NCBI GenBank assembly: GCA_026014685.1 | Contig: JAOZHW010000007.1 | Span: 434,001 to 498,000, forward strand | Source: Candidatus Bathyarchaeota archaeon | GTDB taxonomy: Archaea; Thermoproteota; Bathyarchaeia; Bathyarchaeales; Bathycorpusculaceae | Direction of reading: 5' to 3' | DNA: 64,000 nt | Part shown: positions 17,139 through 26,628 of the stretch, in pieces | How positions within the stretch are numbered: the stretch's first letter is position 1 | Layout of the letters: each line of letters begins with the position of its first letter | The notes under the pieces: generated by a model | The model's input: the letters and a program-made list of their open reading frames with translations, nothing else | What the model was told of the DNA's origin: nothing | The model's database searches: none | Translations under genes and position numbers: made by a program

Positions 17139-19423
17139 AAGTCAAAGAGTCCTTTCTGCTGGGATTCCTCAGGCGCTTTACTGGCTTTGCTGAGGCTCTC
17201 CCACTCATCCTTTTTCACGTAGCCGCCAACTTGCTCTTTAATCTTCTTTGCCAAACGGGGACCCACGGAGGGCAGGGCGGTTAGTTCTTCGATGGAGGCG
17301 TGTTTTAGGTCTTCGACGGTGTGGTAGCCTGCGTTAAAGATGATTCTGCCGCGAACTCTGCCAACGCCTTCTAACGCGACGATGGGCATGAGTTCCCGCT
17401 TTATACCCTTCGAAACCCGCTCAACTAGTTCACGAGCCAACGCGGTTACTTCCTTGTTTTTAGCCACCACAGGCGACAACTCCTCGGTGGCGTGCAGCAG
17501 CCACTTCGCGTTCTCAATCGTGCGGTACAAATCGCCGGGCTGCACGTTGAACCGCTCCAAGATTTTCTCTTCAGGCAACTCCTCTATCCAGTTGTTGAGC
17601 ACCATGGCGGTTTTAACTTCGCCGAGGAAGTCTGCGTAGCCTACGTGGTCGCTCCACTGGTCAGGGATTTCCACAAAAAGCTCTTGCTTGTGGTCTTCGG
17701 TGATTACAGCGAGTTTATCCATTTCGCGTTGGTAGGGACGCATGATGGGCCCCATGTCGGGGGTGTGGGCGATGAGTTGGAGCAAACTGAATTCTGTTAG
17801 CAGCGGAGGTTTGGTTTGGAGTGCGTCGCGGATGATGACGCCGCTTAGGGGGTCGATGTAGAGTTCACTTATACGTTTCCCAAAACTGGTTGCGCGGATG
17901 TCATCGCCTCCCACTACGTATATCATTTGTTCGTCGTGGAGAAAGCGCAAGATTTTGTTTATGACGCTCTGGATGGCTTTGACGTCGTATTGGTAGGCGT
18001 AGAAGGTTTTGCCGAAAAAGTTGTAGATGCCCTGCTCGGTGTGTGCATAGTCCGAGGCGATTGTGGCTAATACGTGGGTGCGGATGATTTTCTCCACCGC
18101 CAGCCGTGACCAGATGCGTTCAGGCTTAGCCAACACGTAGCTTTCCATGAGGTAGTCGGCTTCGTCAGCAGTCTTCGCAATCAATACGGATTCGCCGAAC
18201 TTGTCATACTTCGGTCTCCCCGCCCGTCCAGCCATCTGCTTGTAGTCTAAGACGCTGATGGGGTAGTTGCCTAAGCCTGCTTCGAAGCGACGGTAATCTT
18301 GAATGATGACGGTACGTGCGGGGAGGTTGACGCCCCAAGCCAACGTCGGCGTCGCAGTCAAAACCTTAATTTTACGCTCTTTAAACGCATCCTCGATGAT
18401 TTTACGATGCGACCCCGACAAACCCGCATGATGATAAGCCACCCCACAGCGGACCAATTCTGCAAGTTCGTCACTCATCTGCGTATGCTCGCCTGCATCG
18501 AGAATTTTCTTTGCCTCCTTCTCCAATGCACCTTTGGTTTGCTGCTCAAGGCTCTTCTTAACCAACTTAGAGCCGCTTTTGGGAACAAGCACTTTGTCCA
18601 TGTGGCTGGCAACGGTCTTCGCTGCAGAAACCGCGTTCTTGCGGGTGGAGGCAAAAATCAACGCTTGCCCACCGTTGCGCAGGGTGTTTAGGACCATGTT
18701 GATGAAGGTTAGGCGGGTTTCCTGCTCGATTTTTCGGGATTCGCCGTCGCGGTACTGGATTTCGTCTTGCAGGATGACGCCTTCTTTTAGGTTGATGGGG
18801 CGCCATGTAGTGACGATGTGCCGTGCATTTAGCCACCCCGCGATTTCATCCACGTTGTTAATAGTTGCGCTTAACGCGAGGATTTGGATGCGGGGGTTAC
18901 ACTGCATCAACCTTGCCAGCACAATTTCCAAAGTTGGACCGCGGTCGGCTTCGTTTAGCAGGTGCACTTCGTCGGCGATGACGGCGCTTATGCTGTCCAT
19001 CCACTTCGCTCGGTGTCGAAGCAGCGAATCCGCCTTCTCGTTAGTGGTCACGATTATGTCGTATCGGGCTAGCCAGTTGTCGGCGGTGTCGAAGTCGCCT
19101 GTGCTGATTCCAACAGCCACCTTGCCCCCGTCAGGCTTGGTTATGCTTGTGTATTTTTGGAATTCCTCAAACTTCTCACTAGCCAAAGCCCGCAGAGGAG
19201 AGAGGTAGATGACTTTGCCGCCGTTCTCCAAAACATGCTTTAGTGCGCAGAGTTCCGCAATCAACGTCTTGCCTGAGGCAGTGGGGCTGGCAAGCACTAT
19301 GTTGCAGCCGTCGAGCACTCCTGCCCGTATGCAATCCTCCTGCGGTGGAAACAACTCACAAATGCCCAGCCCGTGGAGGATTTCTTTAACTGAATCTGCG
19401 ATGGGTAACTCTGCAATCTTCAA
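17135..19423 (-). CDS. hel308: Hel308-like superfamily 2 DNA helicase
   Basis: 762 aa. The RecA-like domains carry motif I (ASPTASGKT), motif II (DEVH), the Ski2-type motif IV region (FASTRKNAVSAA) and motif VI (QMAGRAGRPKYDKFG). They are followed by a winged helix, a ratchet-type helical domain, and a C-terminal helix-hairpin-helix (ALPSVGPRLAKKIKEQ). Hel308 enzymes unwind forked DNA 3' to 5' at stalled replication forks. The protein ends in QKGLFDF, which has the Q-x-x-L-x-x-F spacing of a PCNA-interacting peptide at the extreme C-terminus. The gene ends 4 bases inside the convergent purB. Confidence 0.92.
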   Translation of the reverse strand: MKIAELPIADSVKEILHGLGICELFPPQEDCIRAGVLDGCNIVLASPTASGKTLIAELCALKHVLENGGKVIYLSPLRALASEKFEEFQKYTSITKPDGGKVAVGISTGDFDTADNWLARYDIIVTTNEKADSLLRHRAKWMDSISAVIADEVHLLNEADRGPTLEIVLARLMQCNPRIQILALSATINNVDEIAGWLNARHIVTTWRPINLKEGVILQDEIQYRDGESRKIEQETRLTFINMVLNTLRNGGQALIFASTRKNAVSAAKTVASHMDKVLVPKSGSKLVKKSLEQQTKGALEKEAKKILDAGEHTQMSDELAELVRCGVAYHHAGLSGSHRKIIEDAFKERKIKVLTATPTLAWGVNLPARTVIIQDYRRFEAGLGNYPISVLDYKQMAGRAGRPKYDKFGESVLIAKTADEADYLMESYVLAKPERIWSRLAVEKIIRTHVLATIASDYAHTEQGIYNFFGKTFYAYQYDVKAIQSVINKILRFLHDEQMIYVVGGDDIRATSFGKRISELYIDPLSGVIIRDALQTKPPLLTEFSLLQLIAHTPDMGPIMRPYQREMDKLAVITEDHKQELFVEIPDQWSDHVGYADFLGEVKTAMVLNNWIEELPEEKILERFNVQPGDLYRTIENAKWLLHATEELSPVVAKNKEVTALARELVERVSKGIKRELMPIVALEGVGRVRGRIIFNAGYHTVEDLKHASIEELTALPSVGPRLAKKIKEQVGGYVKKDEWESLSKASKAPEESQQKGLFDF

Positions 19424-19625
19424 CAGGATTCGCCGACAAATATTGATGGTTGCTACTATGATTTGTCTGGGTTATTAGAAGTTTAGGTTTGCATCTCAAT
19501 TTCTTTGGCGCTAAAGAGTGCGTCAGTGAAAGATTATAGACTTGCTTTGCCGCAGCAGATAAGCATCAAAAAGAAAATAAAAAGGGGAACTGAGGTGTCG
19601 TCTGGTTTTTCTTTTTTCTTGGTTG

Positions 19626-20816
19626 TCATGGGTAGAGGTAGACTCCGCTAAGGGTTGTTCCGTAGTATTTCTGAATCATCTCTGCGTGTATTGCGGCTGG
19701 GTTTATGTCTTTGAATAGGTCAGGGTGGAACCACTTTGCAAAGTAGAGCAAACCAATCACATCCCGCTCCACCAAAAGCGTACTCTTGATGACGTAGAGC
19801 TGGTTGTTTTGGACGGCTTTGACTCCACTCATGCCTGTTCGGCTTGCTATAGTACTGTGCAGGTTCTGGAACGCTTGAAGGGTTTCCCCAGAAGTGTAGT
19901 CAAGCATGCGGATGGCTATGTCAGGGTTCTGTTCTATGATAAACTCGGCGGTTAACTGTGGATTAGCAACAGTAGCGTTTTCAGCGAGATTTATTCCGCC
20001 TGCAGCTTCAATCAGCCTAGTGTATGAACCGCCTGGACCTGTGCTGAACCATTGCATGTACCATTCAAAGTAAACCAGAGGCTTCTGGCTCCGTGGCAGA
20101 TTTGCTACACGCTGCTCAACCAGATCCCAATAATGCTGCTCATAACTGATGAGTTCTTCAGCCCTTGCCTGTGCATTGAGAATCAAACCCAGATTCCTCA
20201 TGTACTGGTTGCGGCGGATTCCTGTGGTTGAGTCTTCGATGACGGCTATGCCTGCGTCTTCGAACAGTTTTCGATGGGCATCAGTTAATCTTTGGCTGGC
20301 AAGAATCAAGTCTGGCTTCAACTCTAGTATAACTTCGATGTTGGGGGATGTGTCTCTGTCACCCACCACGGGCAAATTTAGAATCGCCGATGGCAGAACC
20401 GCTTTAACATCTGTGGTCAACATGCCTGCGATGCCCACGATTTTACCTCCTCCGCCTAACGCGTAAACAGTTTCGACCGAAGTGAGGCACACTATACGAT
20501 TAACTGGAAGTTGAACAGTAACGTTTGCACCGTTTGCATCTACAACGGTCACTGAACCTGTAGGCTCCATTAGGGGAACTGGTTGTGTCGATACAGAACC
20601 CCCTGTTGAAGACGACTGAGTAGTTGAGTTGGGTGTTGGAGTGGAGGTTGGAGTAACGGAAGCTGTGGTGGAGGGTTGAGGTGCGGTGGATGAACTTGGG
20701 GTGGGTGTGGGGGAAGTTGGTTGGGTTTGATTAAGTAGCGTAAATGCGCCTGTGGTGGCGGCGACTATGGCTATTGCGGCGATAGCTACTGCTATGAGGA
20801 TGAAGGCTTTCTTCAT
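19626..20816 (-). CDS. ABC-transporter substrate-binding protein, Fe-siderophore/cobalamin class
   Basis: 396 aa from the ATG at 20816, which is preceded by a strong AAAGGAGACC ribosome-binding site; an in-frame GTG/TTG-type extension upstream lacks support. A membrane-anchor or signal segment (MKKAFILIAVAIAAIAIV) is followed by an 80-residue Ser/Thr/Pro-rich linker, probably glycosylated. The BtuF/FepB-type domain comes next, with RIVCLTSVETVYALGGGGKIVG, LPVVGDRDTSPNIEVILELKPDLI and a long connecting helix. It would capture a metal chelate outside the cell. No permease or ATPase gene is adjacent, so it is an orphan component here. Confidence 0.88.
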   Translation of the reverse strand: MKKAFILIAVAIAAIAIVAATTGAFTLLNQTQPTSPTPTPSSSTAPQPSTTASVTPTSTPTPNSTTQSSSTGGSVSTQPVPLMEPTGSVTVVDANGANVTVQLPVNRIVCLTSVETVYALGGGGKIVGIAGMLTTDVKAVLPSAILNLPVVGDRDTSPNIEVILELKPDLILASQRLTDAHRKLFEDAGIAVIEDSTTGIRRNQYMRNLGLILNAQARAEELISYEQHYWDLVEQRVANLPRSQKPLVYFEWYMQWFSTGPGGSYTRLIEAAGGINLAENATVANPQLTAEFIIEQNPDIAIRMLDYTSGETLQAFQNLHSTIASRTGMSGVKAVQNNQLYVIKSTLLVERDVIGLLYFAKWFHPDLFKDINPAAIHAEMIQKYYGTTLSGVYLYP

Positions 20817-21176
20817 CCGGAGGTCTCCTTTTGTTGCTTTTTTTGGAGCATATGGTTTGGTTCGGCTTTGGTTGGTAGAAGGTGGAGGGGTGAAGTGTTG
20901 TTTTTGTTTTGCATTCTTTTTACCCACTAAACACTTGGATGGATAATCCAACCCACACAATAGATATAAACACTAGTTTAACCCAAGTTAAGCACAAGTT
21001 GATAAACTAATTTGAAACACCCAAAACCACCAAAAAACCAAAACAACCCCACAACAACCCTTAACCTTAAAATAATCAGCACAAACCACAACCACTATAC
21101 CCAAAACACTTTTGCGGCTAGCTTTTTTTACTGGAACATGCATTAGCACTGTGACGAGTTATCTATCCCAAACTTT

Positions 21177-22415
21177 ATGGTAGGATACTGTATGGTTGAA
21201 AACGTAAAAGAACTTCTCAAACTCCACGAAGGCATAACCCACGAAGTATACCTCGACAACGAAAACAGCACCACCGTCCCCCCAGAAGTCCTCGACGCTA
21301 TGCTCCCCTACTACAACAAAAAAGCCTACGGCAACCCCACCTTAACCCATAAACCAGGCTGGGAAGCCTTCGAAACCATCATGGGCTGCTTCGGAAAAAT
21401 CAGCCGCTACCTCGGCGCCAAAAACCTCGAAGAAATCACCTTCACCCCAAGCGAAACCGAAGCCAACAACCTCGCCATAGTCGCATCCTGTTTTGCACAG
21501 AAAGACAAAGGCAAAAAAATCGTCATAAGCGAAATCGAACCCATCAACGTCTTGCAAGTAGCCGAGATGATGAGCAAATTCGGGTTTTCAACCACCAAAA
21601 TCCCCGTCAACAACGAAGGCTTTGTCAACCTTGAAAAACTCAAAGAAGCCATCGACAACCAAACCGTCCTAGTCAGCATCGCAGCAGTAAACAACGAAGT
21701 AGGCACCATCCAACCCCTAAAAGAAGCAGTCGACATAGTCAAAGCCAAAAACCCAAACGCACTCTTCCACACTGACGCCTCAGACGCATACGGCAGAATC
21801 CCCCTAAACGTCCAGCAACTCGGCGTAGACATGGCAACCGTGAGCAGCTTCAAAATCCAAGGCCCCCGCGGAGTCGGAGCATTCTACCTCAAAGAAGGCA
21901 TCAACTTGGAGCGCATCTTGGAAGGCCCCATCGGAACCCAGAAACTTTGGCCAGGCGTCGAAAACACCCCCCTAATAGTTGGCTTCACAAAAGCTTCTGA
22001 ACTTGCATTTACAGACTTCGAGGGCAACGTGGCGAAACTGCGCGCTCTGCGTGACAAACTCGTAGACGGCATATTCGCTGAGCTAACCGACTTACGTTTC
22101 AACGGTCCCAGAGGCGACAAACGCAGCCCAGACAACGCCAACATAAGCATCCTGCGCTGCGAAGGCGAAGCCTTAACCATCGAACTCAGCCTCAAAGGCG
22201 TCTACGTCTCAAGCGGAAGCGCATGCAGCCGCAGACTACTCCAACCCAGCCACGTCTTAATCGCCATCGGACGCATCTTTGAGGAAGCGCACGGCAGCAT
22301 TCTCATGAAAGTTACCCGCACCCATACAGAAGACGATATATCTTACGTTCTAGACGTTCTACCATCAGCAGTGAATCGTATAAGAGGGATAGTTGGCTCA
22401 ACAGGAGTACACTAA
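21177..22415 (+). CDS. Cysteine desulfurase, IscS/NifS-like
   Basis: PLP enzyme that takes sulfur from cysteine for iron-sulfur assembly. The catalytic cysteine loop is intact (SSGSACSRRLLQPSHVL). The PLP lysine appears in SSFKIQGPRGVGAF, where the usual His before Lys is Phe. The cofactor region reads HTDASDAYGRIPLNV instead of the common HTDAVQA. The length of 412 aa is usual. Either ATG at 21177 or at 21192 can be the start. It is the first gene of a four-gene cluster: iscU begins 2 bases after its stop. The altered residues suggest a divergent subfamily, possibly with its own acceptor. Confidence 0.9.
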   Translation: MVGYCMVENVKELLKLHEGITHEVYLDNENSTTVPPEVLDAMLPYYNKKAYGNPTLTHKPGWEAFETIMGCFGKISRYLGAKNLEEITFTPSETEANNLAIVASCFAQKDKGKKIVISEIEPINVLQVAEMMSKFGFSTTKIPVNNEGFVNLEKLKEAIDNQTVLVSIAAVNNEVGTIQPLKEAVDIVKAKNPNALFHTDASDAYGRIPLNVQQLGVDMATVSSFKIQGPRGVGAFYLKEGINLERILEGPIGTQKLWPGVENTPLIVGFTKASELAFTDFEGNVAKLRALRDKLVDGIFAELTDLRFNGPRGDKRSPDNANISILRCEGEALTIELSLKGVYVSSGSACSRRLLQPSHVLIAIGRIFEEAHGSILMKVTRTHTEDDISYVLDVLPSAVNRIRGIVGSTGVH

Positions 22416-22417
22416 AC

Positions 22418-22930
22418 ATGTCACGTATACCTTTACCGTATAACCCCAAAGTCATGGACCTCTTCCGCAACCCCAAAAACTTGGGCAAAATGGAAGACGC
22501 AACCGTCGTCGCAGTCGCAGGCAACCCTGCATGCGGAGACATGATCACCTTCTACCTAAAAATCAACGACCGACAAGTCATCGAAAAAGCAACGTTTGAA
22601 AGCTACGGCTGCGCAGCCAACATCGCCACCAGCAGCATAGTCACCGAAATGATCAAAGACCTAACACTCGAAAAAGCCTGGACAGACATAACCTGGAAAA
22701 AAGTCACCGAAGAAATCGGCGGCTTACCCAGCGTCAAATTCCACTGCGGCGTTTTAGCGGTCGGCGCACTCAAACGCGCCATCCGCCTCTACTTCGACCA
22801 AAAAAACATCGCCTACCCAAGCTGGCTCTCAAAAGAACACACTTTTGAGGAGAAGCAGGCGCTTGAAGAAGAGGAACTGGCAAAGACACTCTCTAAGAGG
22901 ATGAAACCTGAGGCAGAAAAGCAACAGTGA
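22418..22930 (+). CDS. iscU: Iron-sulfur scaffold protein IscU
   Basis: Scaffold on which 2Fe-2S or 4Fe-4S clusters are built. The three ligand cysteines are present: NPACGD (about residue 38), YGCAANIATSS (about 66) and KFHCGVLAVGALKRA (about 109), with the conserved Asp after the first. The acidic/charged C-terminal tail (about 140-170) exceeds the usual 125-150 residues. Overlaps and short spacing on both sides put it in one transcript with two desulfurases. The scaffold accepts sulfur from one or both of them. Confidence 0.94.
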   Translation: MSRIPLPYNPKVMDLFRNPKNLGKMEDATVVAVAGNPACGDMITFYLKINDRQVIEKATFESYGCAANIATSSIVTEMIKDLTLEKAWTDITWKKVTEEIGGLPSVKFHCGVLAVGALKRAIRLYFDQKNIAYPSWLSKEHTFEEKQALEEEELAKTLSKRMKPEAEKQQ

Positions 22931-24150
22931 ACACCCAAGCAGTCAGACAAGACTTCCCCATTCTAAACCGCCAAATCAACGGCAACCCCCTAATCTACTT
23001 TGACAACGCCGCCACTACCCAGAAACCCCGCCAAGTCATAGACGCCATAGTCGAATACTACACCCGCCACAACGGCAACGTCCACCGAGGCGTCCACACC
23101 CTCTCAACCGAAGCCACAGAACTCTACGAAACCGCCCGCGAAGACACCGCGAAGTTCATCAACGCAAAATCCCCCAGCGAAATCGTTTTCGTACGCGGCA
23201 CAACCGAAGCCATCAACCTAGTCGCGTACTCTTTGGGTTGCAGCAACCTTGGGCGGGGCGACGAAGTACTGGTCTCGCTTATGGAGCACCACAGCAACAT
23301 CGTACCATGGGAAATCCTCTCCAAATGCAAAGGCTTCAAATTAAACTACGCTAAAGTCCACGACGACGGCACCTTAGACTACAAGGACTTCGAAAGCAAA
23401 ATCACATCCAAAACCCGAATCGCCTGCCTAAGCCACGTCTCCAACGTCACAGGCGTCATAAACGACGTCAAACGCATCGCCAAAGTCGCCCACGAAAACG
23501 GCGCCTTAATGCTGGTTGACGGCGCCCAATCCGTGCCCCACATGAAAGTTGACGTGCAAGACATGGATATGGATTTTTTGGCGTTCTCGGGGCACAAGAT
23601 GCTGGCTCCAACAGGCATCGGTGTCCTCTACGGAAAAAAAGCCGTTCTCCAAAAACTGTCCCCGTTCCAAGGCGGAGGCGAAATGATAAAAGAAGTCTCC
23701 TACAGCCAAGAACGCTGTACTGTAACTTGGAATGAGTTGCCCTACAAGTTTGAGGCAGGCACCCCAAACATCGCGGGTGCTGTGGGTTTAGGAGCAGCTG
23801 TTAGGTACCTCTCGGAATTAGGCATGGACAACGTGTTTGCCCACGAAAAAGAGTTAACCGAATACGCCTACAAACGCCTCAGAGACTGCAGCAACATCAC
23901 CCTCTACGGCCCAAGCGATCTGTCCAGAAAATGCGGCATCGTCCCCTTCGGCCTCAAAGGCTTCTCATCTCACGAGGCAGCCGCGCTGTTTAACGAGTAC
24001 GGAATCGCCATCCGCAGCGGCTACCACTGCGCCCAACCGTTGCATCAACTTTTCAAGCTGGAGTCCTCTGCTCGGGCAAGCTTCTACATCTACAACACGC
24101 CCGCTGAAGTGGACCGCTTCGTAGAGATTTTGCGGGGGCTTGAGGGGTAA
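22927..24150 (+). CDS. sufS: Cysteine desulfurase SufS
   Basis: 407 aa, PLP-dependent, SufS/CsdA type. The PLP lysine is in FLAFSGHKMLAPTGIGVLYG, the active cysteine in RSGYHCAQPLHQLF, and the cofactor Asp/Gln in LVDGAQSVPHMKVDV. All key residues are standard. The start GTG at 22927 overlaps the iscU stop by 4 bases, so translation is probably coupled. Having a standard SufS in the same operon as a divergent IscS-like enzyme suggests division of labour between sulfur acceptors. No SufBCD genes are in the window. Confidence 0.95.
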   Translation: MNTQAVRQDFPILNRQINGNPLIYFDNAATTQKPRQVIDAIVEYYTRHNGNVHRGVHTLSTEATELYETAREDTAKFINAKSPSEIVFVRGTTEAINLVAYSLGCSNLGRGDEVLVSLMEHHSNIVPWEILSKCKGFKLNYAKVHDDGTLDYKDFESKITSKTRIACLSHVSNVTGVINDVKRIAKVAHENGALMLVDGAQSVPHMKVDVQDMDMDFLAFSGHKMLAPTGIGVLYGKKAVLQKLSPFQGGGEMIKEVSYSQERCTVTWNELPYKFEAGTPNIAGAVGLGAAVRYLSELGMDNVFAHEKELTEYAYKRLRDCSNITLYGPSDLSRKCGIVPFGLKGFSSHEAAALFNEYGIAIRSGYHCAQPLHQLFKLESSARASFYIYNTPAEVDRFVEILRGLEG

Positions 24151-24151
24151 T

Positions 24152-24421
24152 ATGTCAACTGTCGCTGACTATGTGTCTCGTATCGAGGGCACTTGCGGCG
24201 CAGAAAGCGATCTGATTGTTAACTTCAAGTATGAAAAAAAAGACGAAGCCATAGCCAACATACTTAAGAAAGCCACGCTTAAAAACAACCTTGCAGGCAT
24301 CATCTTCGAGTTAACTTACGAAAACCGCTCTTTTCGTCTCTACACAAGCGGCAAAGCCATCTTTCGAGGGTTCCTAAGTAAACCCGAACTCATGGACTTC
24401 CTAGCTAAACTTTTACTCTGA
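24152..24421 (+). CDS. Small protein resembling one half-repeat of TATA-binding protein, 89 aa
   Basis: Starts one base after the sufS stop. After a short N-terminus with a Cys (GTCGAESD), it shows the order of elements of a single TBP repeat: a strand (DLIVNFKYEKK), a helix (DEAIANILKKA), then AGIIFELTYENRSFRLYTSGKAIFRGFLSK and a final helix. In archaeal TBP the matching part reads like PGL(V/I)-x-R-L, then a strand, then S-S-G-K-x-V-x-T-G-A-K-S. The YTSGKAIFRGF segment is the best match. True TBP has two such repeats; this has one. Its operon position suggests a link to iron-sulfur assembly. The similarity is by eye and may reflect fold only. Confidence 0.6.
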   Translation: MSTVADYVSRIEGTCGAESDLIVNFKYEKKDEAIANILKKATLKNNLAGIIFELTYENRSFRLYTSGKAIFRGFLSKPELMDFLAKLLL

Positions 24422-24487
24422 TCTGTTTTTACACAAGCATTTTTAGCCAACATAAAGAGTAATCATAAACCACAGGTAAAGTTTAAC

Positions 24488-25642
24488 TTGCGAAAAGTCG
24501 GTGTCTTGAGGGGACCAAACCTAAACCCATATGAAGGGCAATATTTTGAGAAACTACCTCAATTTGGCTATCAACCCATAGGCATAACGACACGCGACAA
24601 AGTAAAACAACTCTCAGACATCAGCTTCCCATTGAGGGCGGGTCACAATCTTCGGTCACTTACAAAGGGCAAACTAAAACCCTTGTTCTCCCTAGTCGGC
24701 AAAGCAACAAAGTACAATTTTGAATCCTGGAACCTCCGAGTAGTCGGCTTAAACAAAATAGCCAAAGACCTCGACATCATCCACTCAGCAGACATATGGT
24801 ACCCCTTCACGTACCAAGCAGTAAAAACAGGCAAACCAACCGTGGCAACACAGTGGGAAAACCTCCCCTTTAACGTCAAGGGAAAACCTTACCTAAAAAT
24901 CCAAGAATACAACCGCAAACACGTAACCCACTTCATAGCCATAACAGAAAAAGCCAAAGAAGCCCTAACCATAGAAGGCGTCAACCCAGACAAAATTTCG
25001 GTGATCCCCGCAGGTCTAGACTGCCAAAGATTCAAACCAACAACCAAAGCAGCACCCGGCAGGTTTAATGTTTCAGAGGATAAAACCAAAATCCTCTTTG
25101 TGGGACGCCTGACCCCCGAAAAAGGCATATTCGACTTACTCCACGCGTTCTCAATAGTACTAAAAAATCATGCAAATGTTGAGTTGCTAATCGCGGGAAC
25201 TGGAACAATAAAAATGCAAACAGAAATCCACAACCTATCTGAAAAACTGAAAATACAAGGCCACCTCCGATTCCTCGGCAGCGTCAAGTATTCAGAAATG
25301 CCTCAGGTCCACAACTTAGCTGACATCTTCTGTTTGCCAAGTGTCGAAACAGATTTCTGGGCGGAACAATTCGGCTACTCAATAGTTGAAGCCATGGCAA
25401 CCGAAAAACCCGTAATCTCCACCTTTACAGGCTCCATCCCCGAAATCGTCAAGAACCGCGTTACAGGCATATTGGTTGAACAAAAAAACCCCCCAGCACT
25501 TGCTTCGGCTTTAGATGAGCTTTTGCTTGACAAAAAAGAGCGGGAACGCATGGGACGCAATGGACGCGTCTGGGTTTTGGAGGCTTTTGAAGCAAACAAG
25601 GTTGCCAAGCAACTGGCAACAGTCTACGAGCGCATTGTTTAG
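24488..25642 (+). CDS. GT4-family glycosyltransferase
   Basis: 384 aa, GT-B fold. The C-terminal nucleotide-sugar domain begins with ILFVGRLTPEKGIFDLLHA and holds the retaining-transferase E-x7-E motif in EQFGYSIVEAMATEKPVI. The acceptor domain includes HSADIWYPFTYQAVKTGKPT. It probably adds a hexose in surface-glycan assembly. The start is TTG at 24488; no better start is in frame nearby. It opens a locus of glycan genes reaching to about 35050, and its stop overlaps the convergent GT2 gene by 4 bases. Confidence 0.9.
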   Translation: MRKVGVLRGPNLNPYEGQYFEKLPQFGYQPIGITTRDKVKQLSDISFPLRAGHNLRSLTKGKLKPLFSLVGKATKYNFESWNLRVVGLNKIAKDLDIIHSADIWYPFTYQAVKTGKPTVATQWENLPFNVKGKPYLKIQEYNRKHVTHFIAITEKAKEALTIEGVNPDKISVIPAGLDCQRFKPTTKAAPGRFNVSEDKTKILFVGRLTPEKGIFDLLHAFSIVLKNHANVELLIAGTGTIKMQTEIHNLSEKLKIQGHLRFLGSVKYSEMPQVHNLADIFCLPSVETDFWAEQFGYSIVEAMATEKPVISTFTGSIPEIVKNRVTGILVEQKNPPALASALDELLLDKKERERMGRNGRVWVLEAFEANKVAKQLATVYERIV

Positions 25643-26628
25643 TTGGAGAGTTGCAGTTTTCTTTTGTACTGGAACCTCTGCTGACGTTTAGCCAAGATGC
25701 CTCTGAGGTCGCGTATGCTGGGGCTCCATGTGCCAACAAGAAACGCAAGTCTCTTCGAAGCGTCAGAACGCAAGACAAGGGGGAAGCCTCCTTTTCTGTT
25801 ACGGCCAATAAAGCAAGCTATGACTGATGGAAACTCGAACCTAACAAGACGCTTCAGGATGTCTTTGGTTTGGTAGTTGAGTAAGAAAAATCGGATGGCG
25901 CTTTTCCTGAAAATGAACGCTTTTTTGGAACCCATCTTCGCGGTGTCAACGCCGCAATGGTGAATCAGCGTTGGCTTGGGAGTGTAGATTATCTTGTAGC
26001 CTCGGAGTCTTGCACGGACACACCAATCGCTGTCCTCACAGTAAATAGGAGAATACCCCTCATCTAATAACCCGATTTCTCTAATGACCTTCGCCTTAAT
26101 CAGCAACACTGCACCAGTAACATAATCCACAAATTCAACCCTATCAAACTGCCCCCCGTCAACCTCGCGTTCACCACGATGGGAAGCCCCTCGAAGCGTT
26201 ATAACGCCACCGGCATGCTGAATTCGCCCATCCCCAAAAAGAAGCTTGCAGCCAGCAACGCCGATCTGGGGGTCAGATTCCAATACGGTTGTGAGTTTTT
26301 CGAGCCATTGGCTGTCAGTGATTTCTATGTCATTGTTCAACAGTAAAACCTGTTCGGCGCCGTTTGCAAGGGCAACTCGGATACCCTGATTGTTCGCTGC
26401 TGAGAACCCTTTGTTGGAGTTGTTTTTTATTAGTTGGATTTGTGGGAAGTCTTTTTGCAGCATCTCGACTGAGCCGTCGGTGCTTCCGTTATCCACTAGG
26501 ATGACTCTGCAATTGTCGCTTTTGGTGTTGGCAAAGAAGGTTAACAAGCATTTATGCAGGATGGCTTTGCCATTCCAGTTGATGATGACCACGTAGGTAA
26601 GCGGATAAACCAACAGGTGACTCCTCAA
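25639..26628 (-). CDS. GT2-family glycosyltransferase, rhamnosyltransferase-like
   Basis: 329 aa. The nucleotide-binding start is YVVIINWNGKAILHKCL with VILVDNGSTDGSVEML, then SNKGFSAANNQG and LLLNNDIEI (the DxD-like site), typical of WbbL-type rhamnosyl- and related transferases. The later YCEDSDWCVRARLRGY holds the conserved catalytic-base region. The C-terminal 70 residues are basic and may bind the membrane. It works on an external glycan, in a locus with FkbM and an epimerase. Confidence 0.9.
   Translation of the reverse strand: MRSHLLVYPLTYVVIINWNGKAILHKCLLTFFANTKSDNCRVILVDNGSTDGSVEMLQKDFPQIQLIKNNSNKGFSAANNQGIRVALANGAEQVLLLNNDIEITDSQWLEKLTTVLESDPQIGVAGCKLLFGDGRIQHAGGVITLRGASHRGEREVDGGQFDRVEFVDYVTGAVLLIKAKVIREIGLLDEGYSPIYCEDSDWCVRARLRGYKIIYTPKPTLIHHCGVDTAKMGSKKAFIFRKSAIRFFLLNYQTKDILKRLVRFEFPSVIACFIGRNRKGGFPLVLRSDASKRLAFLVGTWSPSIRDLRGILAKRQQRFQYKRKLQLSN

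Noticed and set aside
18534-19208. 224-aa plus-strand frame inside the helicase gene
   Set aside because: Opposite-strand shadow of a well-supported Hel308-like gene; no recognisable domain.
20961-21176. C/A-rich repeats (CCAAAAC, CAACCAC) before the iron-sulfur operon
   Set aside because: Low-complexity composition without a fixed unit or spacing; not a defined repeat or array.
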